A stretch of 52,074 bases of DNA from Bradyrhizobium guangdongense (lineage in GTDB: Bacteria; Pseudomonadota; Alphaproteobacteria; Rhizobiales; Xanthobacteraceae). The position numbers were made by a program, and so were the translations under genes. How positions within the stretch are numbered: the stretch's first letter is position 1; every line of letters starts with the position of its first letter. Location: contig NZ_PPPT01000162.1 of the NCBI RefSeq assembly GCF_006483445.1, positions 1-52,074 of the forward strand, given 5' to 3'. The notes under the pieces are model-generated. The model saw only the letters and a list, made by a program, of their open reading frames with translations. It was not told the DNA's origin and did not search any database. This document shows, in pieces, positions 1 through 8,959 of the stretch.

Positions 1-1
1 T

Positions 2-2761
2 GTCATCGGCGGGCCGGCGTCGACGCTGGCGCTGGCGGGCGATCTTGCCCGGCTGATCGATGACATGGTGACGCGCAGCGTCGACTGGCGCGCGCTCGAT
101 CGGCTCGTCCCGGATCAGTTCGACAAATACTGGCAGCACACGCTCGACTTCCTGAAGATAGCGCGCGAGTACTGGCCGGCCCTCCTGGCGGAAGAAGGCA
201 AGATCGAGCCCGCCGCGCGCCGCGACATGCTGATATCGGCGGAAGCGGCTCGGCTGATGAAGCATCACGGCGGACCGGTGATTGCCGCGGGCTCAACCGG
301 CTCGATGCCGGCGACCGCAAAGTTCCTGCACGCCGTTGCGAAGCTCGACAACGGCGCAGTGGTGCTACCCGGCCTTGACATGAATCTCGATGAGGAAAGC
401 TGGCAGACCATCGGCGGCACGAGAGACGCCGACGGCCGGTTCGCGACGCCGCCTGCATCCAATCACCCGCAATATGCCATGCACGCGCTGCTCGACCGCT
501 TCGGCATCGGGCGCGGCGATGTCGAGACCCTGGGGTCGCCCGCACCGGATGGCCGCGAAATCCTGATATCGGAAGTGATGCGTCCGTCGAGCGCCACGGC
601 GCAATGGCATGACCGGCTGCAGAAGCCGGAGATATCGGCGCATATCGCCGCCGGCATGAACAGGCTATCCGTGGTCGAAGCGCCAAATCCCGAAATGGAA
701 GCGCTCGCCATTGCGGTTGCCATGCGCGAGGCGCGGCACCTTGGCAAATCGGCCGCACTGGTGACGCCGGACCGCGCGCTGGCGCGGCGGGTGAGCGCCG
801 CGCTCGACCGCTGGAACCTCACCTTCGACGATTCCGGCGGTGATGGCTTGATGGAAACATCGGCAGGAATTTTCGCGCGGTTGACGGCCGAAGCCGCCAC
901 ACAGGGCCTGGAGCCTCCGACCTTGCTGGCGCTTCTCAAGCATCCGTTGCTGCGCCTTGGTGGCGCGCACGGCGCCCACAGGCGCGGCATCGAGGTGCTG
1001 GAGCTGGCACTCCTGCGCGGCACGCGCCCGCAAGCGGGCAGCAGCGGGCTCGCCGCCGAATTCGCGCGCTTCCGCGATGAGCTCCGCAAGCTTGAGAACA
1101 ACGAGGCGTCTTCGCTGCATCGTGCCGAGCCGCGAGCACGGCTGAAAGAGCGCGAACTCGAGGCGGCGGACGCATTGGTCGGCGCGCTACGCGTGGCCCT
1201 GGCGCCGCTGGAGGCATTTTCTTCGTCGAACCCGCACGACTTCGCCGAACTCGCTGAGCGTCACCGCGAGGTGCTGGTCAATCTATCCGCTGACGATCTC
1301 GGCATCGTCCATGCATTCGAGGGCCAGGACGGCCTCGCGCTCGCCTCTGCCTTCGACGACTTGCTCGGCCGGCAGGAAAAGATTGGCCTCATGGTCGAGC
1401 TCGGCGACTATGCCGAAGTGTTCCAGGCCGCCTTCGTTGACCGCATGGTGCGGCGGCGCGAGCAACCGAACGCGCAGCTCCACATCTTTGGCCAGCTCGA
1501 AGCGCGGCTCACCGAAGCCGACCGCGTGATCCTCGGCGGTCTCGTCGAGACCGTGTGGCCGCCCGCGCCGCGCGTCGATCCCTGGCTGAGCCGGCCGATG
1601 CGCCATGAGCTCGGTCTCGACCTGCCGGAGCGGCGCATCGGCCTGTCCGCCCATGACTTCGCGCAGCTTCTCGGCCATGAGGAGGTGATCCTCACACATT
1701 CGGCCAAGGTCGGTGGCGCTCCGGCGGTCGCGTCACGCTTCCTGCACCGGCTCGAAGCGGTCGCGGGCGAAGCGCGCTGGAAGGCAGCGAAGGCAGCCGG
1801 CGACACCTACGTCCACTACGCCGGCGCGATCGATCAGCCGGCCGTGGTCAAGCCGATCGAGCAGCCGCAGCCGAAGCCGCCGCGCGAGACCCGTCCGACC
1901 AGATTGTCGGTGACCGCCATCGAGGATTGGCTGCGCGATCCCTATACGATTTACGCCCGCCATATCCTGCGGCTCGATCCGCTCGATCCCGTCGACATGC
2001 CGCTATCGGCCGCCGATCGCGGCTCGGCAATCCATGCAGCGCTCGGCGAGTTTACCCAGACCTGGTCCGACCAGTTGCCTCGAGATGTTTTCGGCACGCT
2101 GCTCGGCATTGGTGAGAAGCACTTCAAGCCGTTGATGGAGCGGCCGGAAGCCCGGGCGTTGTGGTGGCCGCGGTTTCAGCGCATCGCACGCTGGTTCAGC
2201 GATTGGGAGCGCGCGCAGCGAACAGACATTGCCTCGATTGCTGCCGAAATCAGGGGCGATATCGAGATCGTTCTCGACAACAACAGGAAGTTCACCCTGA
2301 ACGCCCGCGCCGACCGCATCGAACGCCGGCGCGACGGCAGCTATGCGATCCTCGATTACAAAACCGGCGCACCGCCGACGGCCAAGCAGGTGCGCATGGG
2401 CCTGTCGCCGCAACTGACGCTGGAGGCGGCGATCCTGCGCGGCGGCGGCTTTGCCGGCATCGATGCGGGTGCTTCGGTCGGCGAACTCGCCTATGTCAGG
2501 ATTAGCGGCAACAATCCGCCAGGCGATTACACGCCGCTGCAGTTGAAGATCAAGCAGAACGATACGCCGCAGCCGCCCGACGAGGCTGCCGACTATGCGC
2601 GGGATCAGCTCGAGGCGCTGGTCCGCCGCTTCGAGAATCCGGAGGAGCCATACCGCTCGCTGGTGCTGTCGATGTGGACCGCACGCTACGGCGACTATGA
2701 CAACCTCGCGCGGGTCAAGGAATGGTCCGCGGCAGGCGGCATTGCGCTGGAGGAATATTGA
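2..2761 (+). CDS. addB: Double-strand break repair protein AddB, 5'-truncated by the window edge
   Basis: This is the second subunit of the AddAB helicase-nuclease, which resects DNA double-strand breaks for RecA loading. The frame is open from base 2, with AddB-like sequence before the first ATG at 65, so the true start lies upstream of the window. The C-terminal PD-(D/E)XK nuclease is visible: an acidic ARADRIE stretch followed by LDYKTG near nt 2351-2368 and a QLTLEAAIL segment. I see no cysteine in the 919 residues present, so the iron-sulphur cluster that staples the Bacillus AddB nuclease domain is absent. The stop overlaps the addA start by one base (TGATG), indicating translational coupling. 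Confidence 0.93.
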   Translation, partial: VIGGPASTLALAGDLARLIDDMVTRSVDWRALDRLVPDQFDKYWQHTLDFLKIAREYWPALLAEEGKIEPAARRDMLISAEAARLMKHHGGPVIAAGSTGSMPATAKFLHAVAKLDNGAVVLPGLDMNLDEESWQTIGGTRDADGRFATPPASNHPQYAMHALLDRFGIGRGDVETLGSPAPDGREILISEVMRPSSATAQWHDRLQKPEISAHIAAGMNRLSVVEAPNPEMEALAIAVAMREARHLGKSAALVTPDRALARRVSAALDRWNLTFDDSGGDGLMETSAGIFARLTAEAATQGLEPPTLLALLKHPLLRLGGAHGAHRRGIEVLELALLRGTRPQAGSSGLAAEFARFRDELRKLENNEASSLHRAEPRARLKERELEAADALVGALRVALAPLEAFSSSNPHDFAELAERHREVLVNLSADDLGIVHAFEGQDGLALASAFDDLLGRQEKIGLMVELGDYAEVFQAAFVDRMVRRREQPNAQLHIFGQLEARLTEADRVILGGLVETVWPPAPRVDPWLSRPMRHELGLDLPERRIGLSAHDFAQLLGHEEVILTHSAKVGGAPAVASRFLHRLEAVAGEARWKAAKAAGDTYVHYAGAIDQPAVVKPIEQPQPKPPRETRPTRLSVTAIEDWLRDPYTIYARHILRLDPLDPVDMPLSAADRGSAIHAALGEFTQTWSDQLPRDVFGTLLGIGEKHFKPLMERPEARALWWPRFQRIARWFSDWERAQRTDIASIAAEIRGDIEIVLDNNRKFTLNARADRIERRRDGSYAILDYKTGAPPTAKQVRMGLSPQLTLEAAILRGGGFAGIDAGASVGELAYVRISGNNPPGDYTPLQLKIKQNDTPQPPDEAADYARDQLEALVRRFENPEEPYRSLVLSMWTARYGDYDNLARVKEWSAAGGIALEEY

Positions 2762-5700
2762 TGGCGCTCCGCACGATCCCGCCGCCCGTCCGCGAAGCGC
2801 AGGCGCGCGCCTCGGATCCCGCGGCGTCCGCCTTCGTGTCCGCCAATGCCGGCTCGGGCAAGACGCATGTGTTGGTACAGCGCGTGATTCGGCTGTTGTT
2901 GTCGGGCGTGCCGCCGGAAAAAATCCTCTGCCTCACCTTCACCAAGGCCGCAGCCGCCAACATGGCCGAGCGCGTGTTCACCACGCTCGGTCACTGGGTG
3001 ACGCTCGACGACGACAAGCTCGATGCCGCGATCCGCGACGCCGGCATCGCGCAGACGAGCGCGAAGCTGCGCAAATCCGCCCGCGAGCTGTTTGCGAGCG
3101 CGCTGGAAACACCGGGCGGCTTGAAAGTGCAGACCATTCACGCGCTATGCACGCGCTTGCTGCAGCAGTTTCCGTTCGAAGCCAACGTGCCGGCCCGCTT
3201 CGCCGTGCTCGACGACCGCGACCAGGCCGAAATGATGGAGCGCGCCAGCCTGGCCGTGATGCTCGATGCCTCGCGTGCCCCTGACAGCGCGATCGGCCGC
3301 GCCCTGCTGGCCGCCATGGGGAGCGCCGCAGATGTCACCTTCAAGGAGGTTTTGCGCGAGGCCTGCCTGAGCCGCGATCATTTCATGGCGTGGACGGACG
3401 CTGCCGGCAGTGCTGAAGCGGCCGCGCGGCAGGTATCTTCGGTGCTCGGTCTCGACGAGCACGACCGCCTCGACGACGTCGAAGGCGAGATCATCGACGG
3501 GCCGAACCTGCCGCGATCACGTTGGGAAGAGATCGCCCAGGCACTTGAGCTGGGTGCGAAGACCGAACGCGACAACGCCGACCGGCTGCGCGCCGCCTCG
3601 ATTGCCGCAGGGCCGACGCAGGTCGATGAATACCTTGCGGTATTCCTCACCGAGGCTGATCGTGAGCCGCGAAAGACAGTCATAACCAAGAAGTTCTCGG
3701 ACAATCATCGGGCGATCGGGCAATTGTTCGACGACGAGAGCCGTCGCCTGCCGCCCCTGATCGCAAAGCGCCGTGCGCTGGTGGTGCGCGACCGCACCGA
3801 GGCACTGCTTCATATCGCCATCGCGGTCGCAGCCAACTATCGGCGCGAGAAGCAGGAGCGCGGGCTGCTCGACTATGACGATCTGATCGACAAGACACTG
3901 GCCCTGCTCGCCAGCGGCGCATCGGGCTGGGTGCATTACAAGCTCGATCGCGGCGTGGATCACGTGCTGATCGACGAGGCGCAGGACACCAGCCCGCGGC
4001 AATGGGAAATCATCGCGCACATCATCTCGGAATTCACCTCGGGCGCCGGCGCGCGTGACGGCGTGGCGCGTACCGTATTCGCGGTCGGCGACGAGAAACA
4101 GTCGATCTTCTCTTTCCAGGGCGCCGCGCCGCGCGAATTCGATGAACGCCGACGGGAATTGAAAACGAGGTTCGAAGCCGCCAGGCTGAAATTCGAGTCC
4201 ATCCCTTTCACCTATTCGTTCCGTTCGGGACAGGCGATCCTGAAATCCGTGGACCATGTGTTCCGCGACGAGGCGATCTACTCCAGCATTCACGCGGAGA
4301 AGACCTATCCCCTGCACGAGGCGCTGCCCGACGCCGGGCCGAGCCAGATCGATCTCTGGGAGCTCGCGGTCGCGGATGACAAGCAGAACATCGAGGGCTG
4401 GCGCGCGCCGTTCGACGGCGTACCGGTGACCAGCGCCGAGGTGAAGCTATCGAAGCGCATCCAGCGCGAGATCAAGCGGCTCGTTGCCGGCAATACCATG
4501 ACCGGACGCATTGGCGATCGCCGCCATCTCTCCTATGGCGACGTGCTGATTCTGGTGCGCCGGCGCGGAAATTTGTTTGATGCCGTGATCCAGGCGTTGA
4601 AGCATGCCGGCGTTCCCGTCGCCGGCGCCGACAGGCTCAAGCTCACCGAACATATCGCGATCATCGACCTGATGAACCTTGCGGACGCCCTGCTGCTGCC
4701 GCAGGACGATCTGGCGCTGGCCGTCGCCCTGAAGAGCCCGCTGTTCAACCTCACTGAAGATGAGCTGTTCACGCTGGCCTGGAACCGGAAAGGATCGCTG
4801 CGCGCGGCCCTGGCGGCGCACGCCGCCGACAACGACAGGCTCAAGGAGGCGCTCGACCGCCTCGAGCAATGCGAACGCCGCTCCCGGACCGAAACGCCGT
4901 TTGCATTCTATGCCTGGCTGCTCGGCGGCGACCATGGTCGCGCGCGCATCCTGTGCCGGCTCGGGCACGAAGCCAACGATGCGCTCGATGAATTCCTCGA
5001 ACTGGCGCTCTCCTATGAGAAGAAGGCCCCGGCTTCGCTGCAGGGTTTCATGACATGGCTGCGCGCCGCCGACACCGAGGTGAAGCGCGACATGGAAATC
5101 TCGCGCGACGAGGTGCGCGTGATGACGGTGCACGGCGCCAAGGGACTGGAAGCCTCCGTGGTCATCATGGCCGACACCACGACATCGCCCTCAGACACGC
5201 AACGCCTGCGTCTCGTTCACGTGCCGCGCGGCAATGGCGGCGAGGTCGTGGTATGGGCCGGTCGCAAGTCGGACGATCCGCCATGTGTTGCGGAGGCACG
5301 GGCCGCGATGCTTGGCGAGACCGAGCACGAATATCGCCGCCTGCTCTATGTCGCGATGACGCGCGCGGCCGACCGGCTGATCGTCGCGGGCTGCATGCCG
5401 GGCAACCGCAACAGCGTCCGCGAATATTCCTGGTACGACCTGGTCAAGCGCGGTCTCGAAAACTCCGATCTGTCGCTCGAGGAAATCCCGGCCGGCGACG
5501 GGGTCGTGAAAAGCTACAGGCGGGCCGGAGATGTCACGCCGTCCGCCGGCAGCCAGGCCGACCTGTTCGTCAATGCGCCTCTCTCGCTGCCGGCGTGGCT
5601 GACCACGCCTGCGCCGCCGGAGCTGGCTTCCGACGTCAGGCTGCGCCCATCCGATTCCGGAGAGGACGCCGGCAAGCATTTCCGGCGCGGCGAATCGGTC

Positions 5701-6255
5701 GACCAGCGTGCCAGGGCGCTGCAACGCGGCGTGCTGGTGCATCGCCTGCTGCAATCGCTGCCCGATCTCGCGATTGAGCACCGGGCCGGGCTCGCCCAAG
5801 ACTACCTCGCCCGCAACGCCGGCAAATGGACCGAGGCCGAGCGCGCGGCGCTGGCCGGGCAGGTGCTGGCGCTGATCTCGGAGCCACGCTTTGCCGCGGT
5901 ATTTGCGCCCGGCAGCCGCGCCGAGGTGCCGATCGTCGGCCGCCACGGCGGGAGGCTGGTCTCCGGCCAGATCGACCGTCTCGTCGTGGCGTCGACGGAA
6001 GTTCTGATCGTGGACTTCAAGACCAACCACGCTCCGCCTCGGTCGGCGGCGGGCGCCCCGGAGGGTTACGTCCGCCAGCTCGCCCTTTACCGGGCGCTGC
6101 TGTCCAAACTTTATCCCCAGCGCGCCGTCCGGACGGCGCTGCTGTGGACAGAAACGCTTGATTTGATGGAGATTTCGGCCCCCGCGCTGGACGCGGCGCT
6201 GGCATCCCTTCATCTCGGTGTGAGCGTCCTTGACCCGGCAAGGGGGCGTTCATAG
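2761..6255 (+). CDS. addA: Double-strand break repair helicase-nuclease AddA
   Basis: AddA is the UvrD-family helicase and nuclease subunit of AddAB. The start is the ATG overlapping the addB stop, giving 1164 residues; an in-frame ATG at 2722 lies inside addB and is less likely. Walker A is at residues 28-35 (ANAGSGKT). The Walker B region reads LIDEAQDTSP, and GDEKQSIFSFQGA is helicase motif III. Motif V/VI regions follow (VMTVHGAKGLE, LLYVAMTRAADRL). The C-terminal nuclease core is seen as SGQIDRL and LIVDFKTN, near nt 5965-6030. The length fits alphaproteobacterial AddA. It is part of an addB-addA-trxA run. Confidence 0.96.
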   Translation: MALRTIPPPVREAQARASDPAASAFVSANAGSGKTHVLVQRVIRLLLSGVPPEKILCLTFTKAAAANMAERVFTTLGHWVTLDDDKLDAAIRDAGIAQTSAKLRKSARELFASALETPGGLKVQTIHALCTRLLQQFPFEANVPARFAVLDDRDQAEMMERASLAVMLDASRAPDSAIGRALLAAMGSAADVTFKEVLREACLSRDHFMAWTDAAGSAEAAARQVSSVLGLDEHDRLDDVEGEIIDGPNLPRSRWEEIAQALELGAKTERDNADRLRAASIAAGPTQVDEYLAVFLTEADREPRKTVITKKFSDNHRAIGQLFDDESRRLPPLIAKRRALVVRDRTEALLHIAIAVAANYRREKQERGLLDYDDLIDKTLALLASGASGWVHYKLDRGVDHVLIDEAQDTSPRQWEIIAHIISEFTSGAGARDGVARTVFAVGDEKQSIFSFQGAAPREFDERRRELKTRFEAARLKFESIPFTYSFRSGQAILKSVDHVFRDEAIYSSIHAEKTYPLHEALPDAGPSQIDLWELAVADDKQNIEGWRAPFDGVPVTSAEVKLSKRIQREIKRLVAGNTMTGRIGDRRHLSYGDVLILVRRRGNLFDAVIQALKHAGVPVAGADRLKLTEHIAIIDLMNLADALLLPQDDLALAVALKSPLFNLTEDELFTLAWNRKGSLRAALAAHAADNDRLKEALDRLEQCERRSRTETPFAFYAWLLGGDHGRARILCRLGHEANDALDEFLELALSYEKKAPASLQGFMTWLRAADTEVKRDMEISRDEVRVMTVHGAKGLEASVVIMADTTTSPSDTQRLRLVHVPRGNGGEVVVWAGRKSDDPPCVAEARAAMLGETEHEYRRLLYVAMTRAADRLIVAGCMPGNRNSVREYSWYDLVKRGLENSDLSLEEIPAGDGVVKSYRRAGDVTPSAGSQADLFVNAPLSLPAWLTTPAPPELASDVRLRPSDSGEDAGKHFRRGESVDQRARALQRGVLVHRLLQSLPDLAIEHRAGLAQDYLARNAGKWTEAERAALAGQVLALISEPRFAAVFAPGSRAEVPIVGRHGGRLVSGQIDRLVVASTEVLIVDFKTNHAPPRSAAGAPEGYVRQLALYRALLSKLYPQRAVRTALLWTETLDLMEISAPALDAALASLHLGVSVLDPARGRS

Positions 6256-6322
6256 GTTGGTTGCATGATCCCAGGCGCGATTCCACGTCGCGCCTTTTCC
6301 TTCAACCGTACGAGGTATTCCA

Positions 6323-6643
6323 ATGGCCGTTAGCAAGGTCTCTGACGCCGATTTCGAAGCCCAGGTGCTCAAGGCGGACGGCCCGGTCGTGGTCGATTTC
6401 TGGGCCGAGTGGTGCGGCCCCTGCCGCATGATCGCCCCCGCGCTCGACGAGATCGCCGGCGCGATGGGCGACAAGGTCAAGATCGTGAAGCTCAACGTCG
6501 ACGAGAGCCCGAAGACCGCGTCGAAATATGGCGTGATGTCGATCCCGACGCTGATGATCTTCAAAGGCGGCGAGATGGCCTCCCGTCAGGTCGGCGCCGC
6601 GCCGAAGGCAAAGCTGCAGCAGTGGATCACCGCTTCGGTGTGA
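6323..6643 (+). CDS. trxA: Thioredoxin
   Basis: This is a cytoplasmic thiol-disulphide reductant for ribonucleotide reductase, methionine sulphoxide reductase and general protein disulphides. The 106-residue protein is a single thioredoxin fold with the active site WCGPC at residues 30-34 and the cis-proline region SIPTLMIF. The start is preceded by a GAGG Shine-Dalgarno sequence. It lies 67 bases after addA on the same strand, and a strong hairpin terminator follows. Nothing unusual is seen. Confidence 0.97.
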   Translation: MAVSKVSDADFEAQVLKADGPVVVDFWAEWCGPCRMIAPALDEIAGAMGDKVKIVKLNVDESPKTASKYGVMSIPTLMIFKGGEMASRQVGAAPKAKLQQWITASV

Positions 6644-6669
6644 TCCAAACTGCAAACTGAGTTTGTTGA

Positions 6670-6696
6670 ACGGCCGGCGCTTCGCCGGCCGTTTTG
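6670..6696 (+). terminator. Rho-independent terminator after trxA
   Basis: A 10-bp stem (ACGGCCGGCG paired with CGCCGGCCGT) encloses a CTT loop and is followed by TTTT. It ends the addB-addA-trxA transcript 27 bases past the trxA stop. Just beyond it, an isolated half copy of the GTAGCCCGG repeat sits at about 6711-6724. Confidence 0.85.
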
Positions 6697-6733
6697 TTTC
6701 GCGGGTGGTCCGTAGCCCGGATGGAGATGATGG

Positions 6734-7474
6734 CTACTTGATCCACCCCGTCGCCAGCGCATTCGCAAGCTCAGGCTGGCCGTTGCGGCGGGCGAGCGCG
6801 GCCATCGTCTCGTGATCATAGGCGATTTGGCGGAACGTGACCTGCCAGGCTCCATCGACGAGTTCGAGGATCGCGTAGCGCGCGTGCGGCGTGCCGGCTT
6901 CGACGACATGCGGATAAGGATGCGTGTCGCGATAGCCGGGGCTGCCGACGCTGCCGGGATTGACGATCAGCCTACCGTCGCGAAGCCGAACGGCACGCGC
7001 CAGATGCGTGTGCGCGCAGAGGATCAGCGATTGGGCGATGCCTTTTGCGAACTGCTCGATCCGATCCAGCGGCGAGAGCGCGACCGTGCCATCTAGGTGC
7101 ACGGTGTCGAGCCAGTAGACCTCGTCATTCTCAGGCGTCGCGTGGCAGAGGAAGACCTGGTCGCCGAGGACGCGGGTCATCGGCTGCGCGCGCAGCCAGT
7201 CGAGATGCGCTGCGTCGAGCTGCGCATGTGCGGGCCGATCCCACGAGCCCATCTTCTCCGGGGGACGATCGAGCAGATAGCGATCGTGGTTGCCGAGCAC
7301 GTGGACGGCATCGAGCGCCATCAGCCTCTCGATCGTGCGCCGGGCATCGAGCGGGCCACTCAGCATGTCGCCGAGATTGACGATGTCGCTGATGCCTTGG
7401 GCGCGGATGTCGGCAACGACGGCGCCCAGCGCCAGATAGTTTCCGTGGACGTCGGCAATCGCGGCGAAACGCAT
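6734..7474 (-). CDS. Metallophosphoesterase (calcineurin-like, YfcE/diadenosine type)
   Basis: This 246-residue protein is a predicted two-metal phosphoesterase. The metal-binding motifs are in order: ADVHGN at residues 7-12, NLGDMLSGP, GNHDRY, and later CHATP and CAHTHLARA. Its length and motifs suit the family that hydrolyses small phosphodiesters or nucleotides. The substrate cannot be read from sequence. The start ATG has GGAAAAG just upstream. It lies downstream of folC on the same strand, separated by a palindromic intergenic repeat, so it may be transcribed separately. Confidence 0.85.
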   Translation of the reverse strand: MRFAAIADVHGNYLALGAVVADIRAQGISDIVNLGDMLSGPLDARRTIERLMALDAVHVLGNHDRYLLDRPPEKMGSWDRPAHAQLDAAHLDWLRAQPMTRVLGDQVFLCHATPENDEVYWLDTVHLDGTVALSPLDRIEQFAKGIAQSLILCAHTHLARAVRLRDGRLIVNPGSVGSPGYRDTHPYPHVVEAGTPHARYAILELVDGAWQVTFRQIAYDHETMAALARRNGQPELANALATGWIK

Positions 7475-7487
7475 GGTCTTTTCCTAT

Positions 7488-7595
7488 CTCGTGCCCCGGA
7501 CGCAGCGCAGCGCTTCTTCAGCGGTGCGCTGCAGAGCCGGGGCCCACTGTGGCTCCTGGATCCCGGATCTGCGCTTCGCTTGTCCGGGACACGAG
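7488..7595. repeat. Palindromic intergenic repeat, family A (copy 1)
   Basis: The unit is bounded by CTCGTG and CACGAG and contains opposed CCCGGAC/GTCCGGG and CAGAGCCGGGGCCC-type segments, so it can fold into a long hairpin. A related copy, with the same ends and inner CAGAGCCGGG and CGGCTCTGCAGCGCACCGCTGAAG segments, lies at 35701-35840. It sits between folC and the metallophosphoesterase gene. It has no coding signal and looks like a dispersed palindromic element. Confidence 0.75.
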
Positions 7596-7600
7596 ACTTT

Positions 7601-8959
7601 TCATGCAGGAGGCGTGCCGTTGAGCGCCAGCACGTGGCCGGCGAGATAGAGCGAGCCGGTGATCAAAATGCGCGGCGGGACCTCGTAGGCGAGGCGTGAC
7701 AGGGCACGCAGCGCGGCCTCGATGCCCGGCGTGATCTCGACGCGCATGCCGAGGCCGCGCGCGGCATCCGCGAGACGATCGACCGGCATCGCGTTCTCAG
7801 TGGCGGGAATTGGTACCGCGATGATGTGGCGGGTGAGGCCGGCGAAATTGGCGAGAAATGCTTGCGCATCCTTGTTCGCCATCATGCCCGCGATGACAAC
7901 CAGCGGCCGCGACACCCGCTCCTCGAGATCGCCGAGTGCTGCGGCCGCGACGCGACCGCCTTCGGCATTGTGCCCGCCGTCGAGCCAGATCTCCGAGCCC
8001 GGCGGGCCCCAGCCGAGGAGCGCGCCGGACGTGATGCGCTGCATCCGCGCCGGCCATTCGGCGTTGACGATGCCGGCTTCGAATGCGGCGTGATTGATCT
8101 TGAAGGCAGTGGGCTTGAAGGATTGCACCGCGCGCAGCGTCGCGATCGCAAGGCCGGCATTGTCGAACTGATGCCGGCCGAACAGGCGCGGGGCCGTAAG
8201 ATCCATCAGGCCGCGATCGTCGGAATAGACGAGGCGTCCGTGCTCGACATTCACGTGCCAGCTTTCGCCGGCTGCAAACAGCGGCGCGCGCATCCGTTTG
8301 GCCTGCGCCTCGATCACGGCCATCGCCTCCGGCGTCTGCTCGGCCGAGATGACGGGCACGCCGTGCTTGATGATCGCCGCCTTCTCGCCGGCGATCGAGG
8401 TCAGGGTATCACCGAGGAAATCCATGTGATCCATGCTGACGGGCGTGATGACACAGGCGAGCGGCATCTCGACCACGTTGGTGGAATCGAGCCGGCCTCC
8501 GAGGCCGACTTCCAGCAACAGCACGTCGGCCGGGTTTTGCGCGAACAGATGGAAGGCGGCCGCGGTCTTCAATTCGAACACGGTTGCGGGCTCGCCGGCA
8601 TTGACGCGCTCGACCTCTTCCAGAGCCGCGCGCAGCTCGTCGTCACCGACCAGCACGCCACCGCCGACGCGGCCGAGCCGGAAACATTCGTTGATCCGTA
8701 CCAGATAGGGTGAGGTGTAGGCGTGGACGCGCAAGCCTGCGGCTTCCAGCGTCGCGCGCAGATAGGCGACCGTGGATCCCTTGCCGTTGGTGCCGGCGAT
8801 GTGGATCACGGGCGGTACCTTGCGCTCGGGGTGGCCGAGCCGCTCGAGCAGGCGATGCATCCGCTCGAGGCCAAGATCAATCCGCTTCTGATGCAGGGCC
8901 GACAGCCGCCCGATCAATTCATCGAGCGACGGCTTTTCGCTGTTGGCGGGCAGCGTCAC
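7601..8959 (-). CDS. folC: Bifunctional dihydrofolate synthase / folylpolyglutamate synthase
   Basis: FolC adds glutamate to dihydropteroate and extends the polyglutamate tail of folates. The 452-residue protein is of Mur-ligase type: the ATP loop GTNGKGST is near residue 54, then TSPYLVRINE, a DVLLLEVGLGGRLDSTN motif, the ITPVSMDHMDFLG segment, and C-terminal WLDGGHNAEG. The start is GTG, within a GTGA overlap with the accD stop, which implies coupled translation. The accD-folC pairing is common in proteobacteria. Confidence 0.95.
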   Translation of the reverse strand: MTLPANSEKPSLDELIGRLSALHQKRIDLGLERMHRLLERLGHPERKVPPVIHIAGTNGKGSTVAYLRATLEAAGLRVHAYTSPYLVRINECFRLGRVGGGVLVGDDELRAALEEVERVNAGEPATVFELKTAAAFHLFAQNPADVLLLEVGLGGRLDSTNVVEMPLACVITPVSMDHMDFLGDTLTSIAGEKAAIIKHGVPVISAEQTPEAMAVIEAQAKRMRAPLFAAGESWHVNVEHGRLVYSDDRGLMDLTAPRLFGRHQFDNAGLAIATLRAVQSFKPTAFKINHAAFEAGIVNAEWPARMQRITSGALLGWGPPGSEIWLDGGHNAEGGRVAAAALGDLEERVSRPLVVIAGMMANKDAQAFLANFAGLTRHIIAVPIPATENAMPVDRLADAARGLGMRVEITPGIEAALRALSRLAYEVPPRILITGSLYLAGHVLALNGTPPA

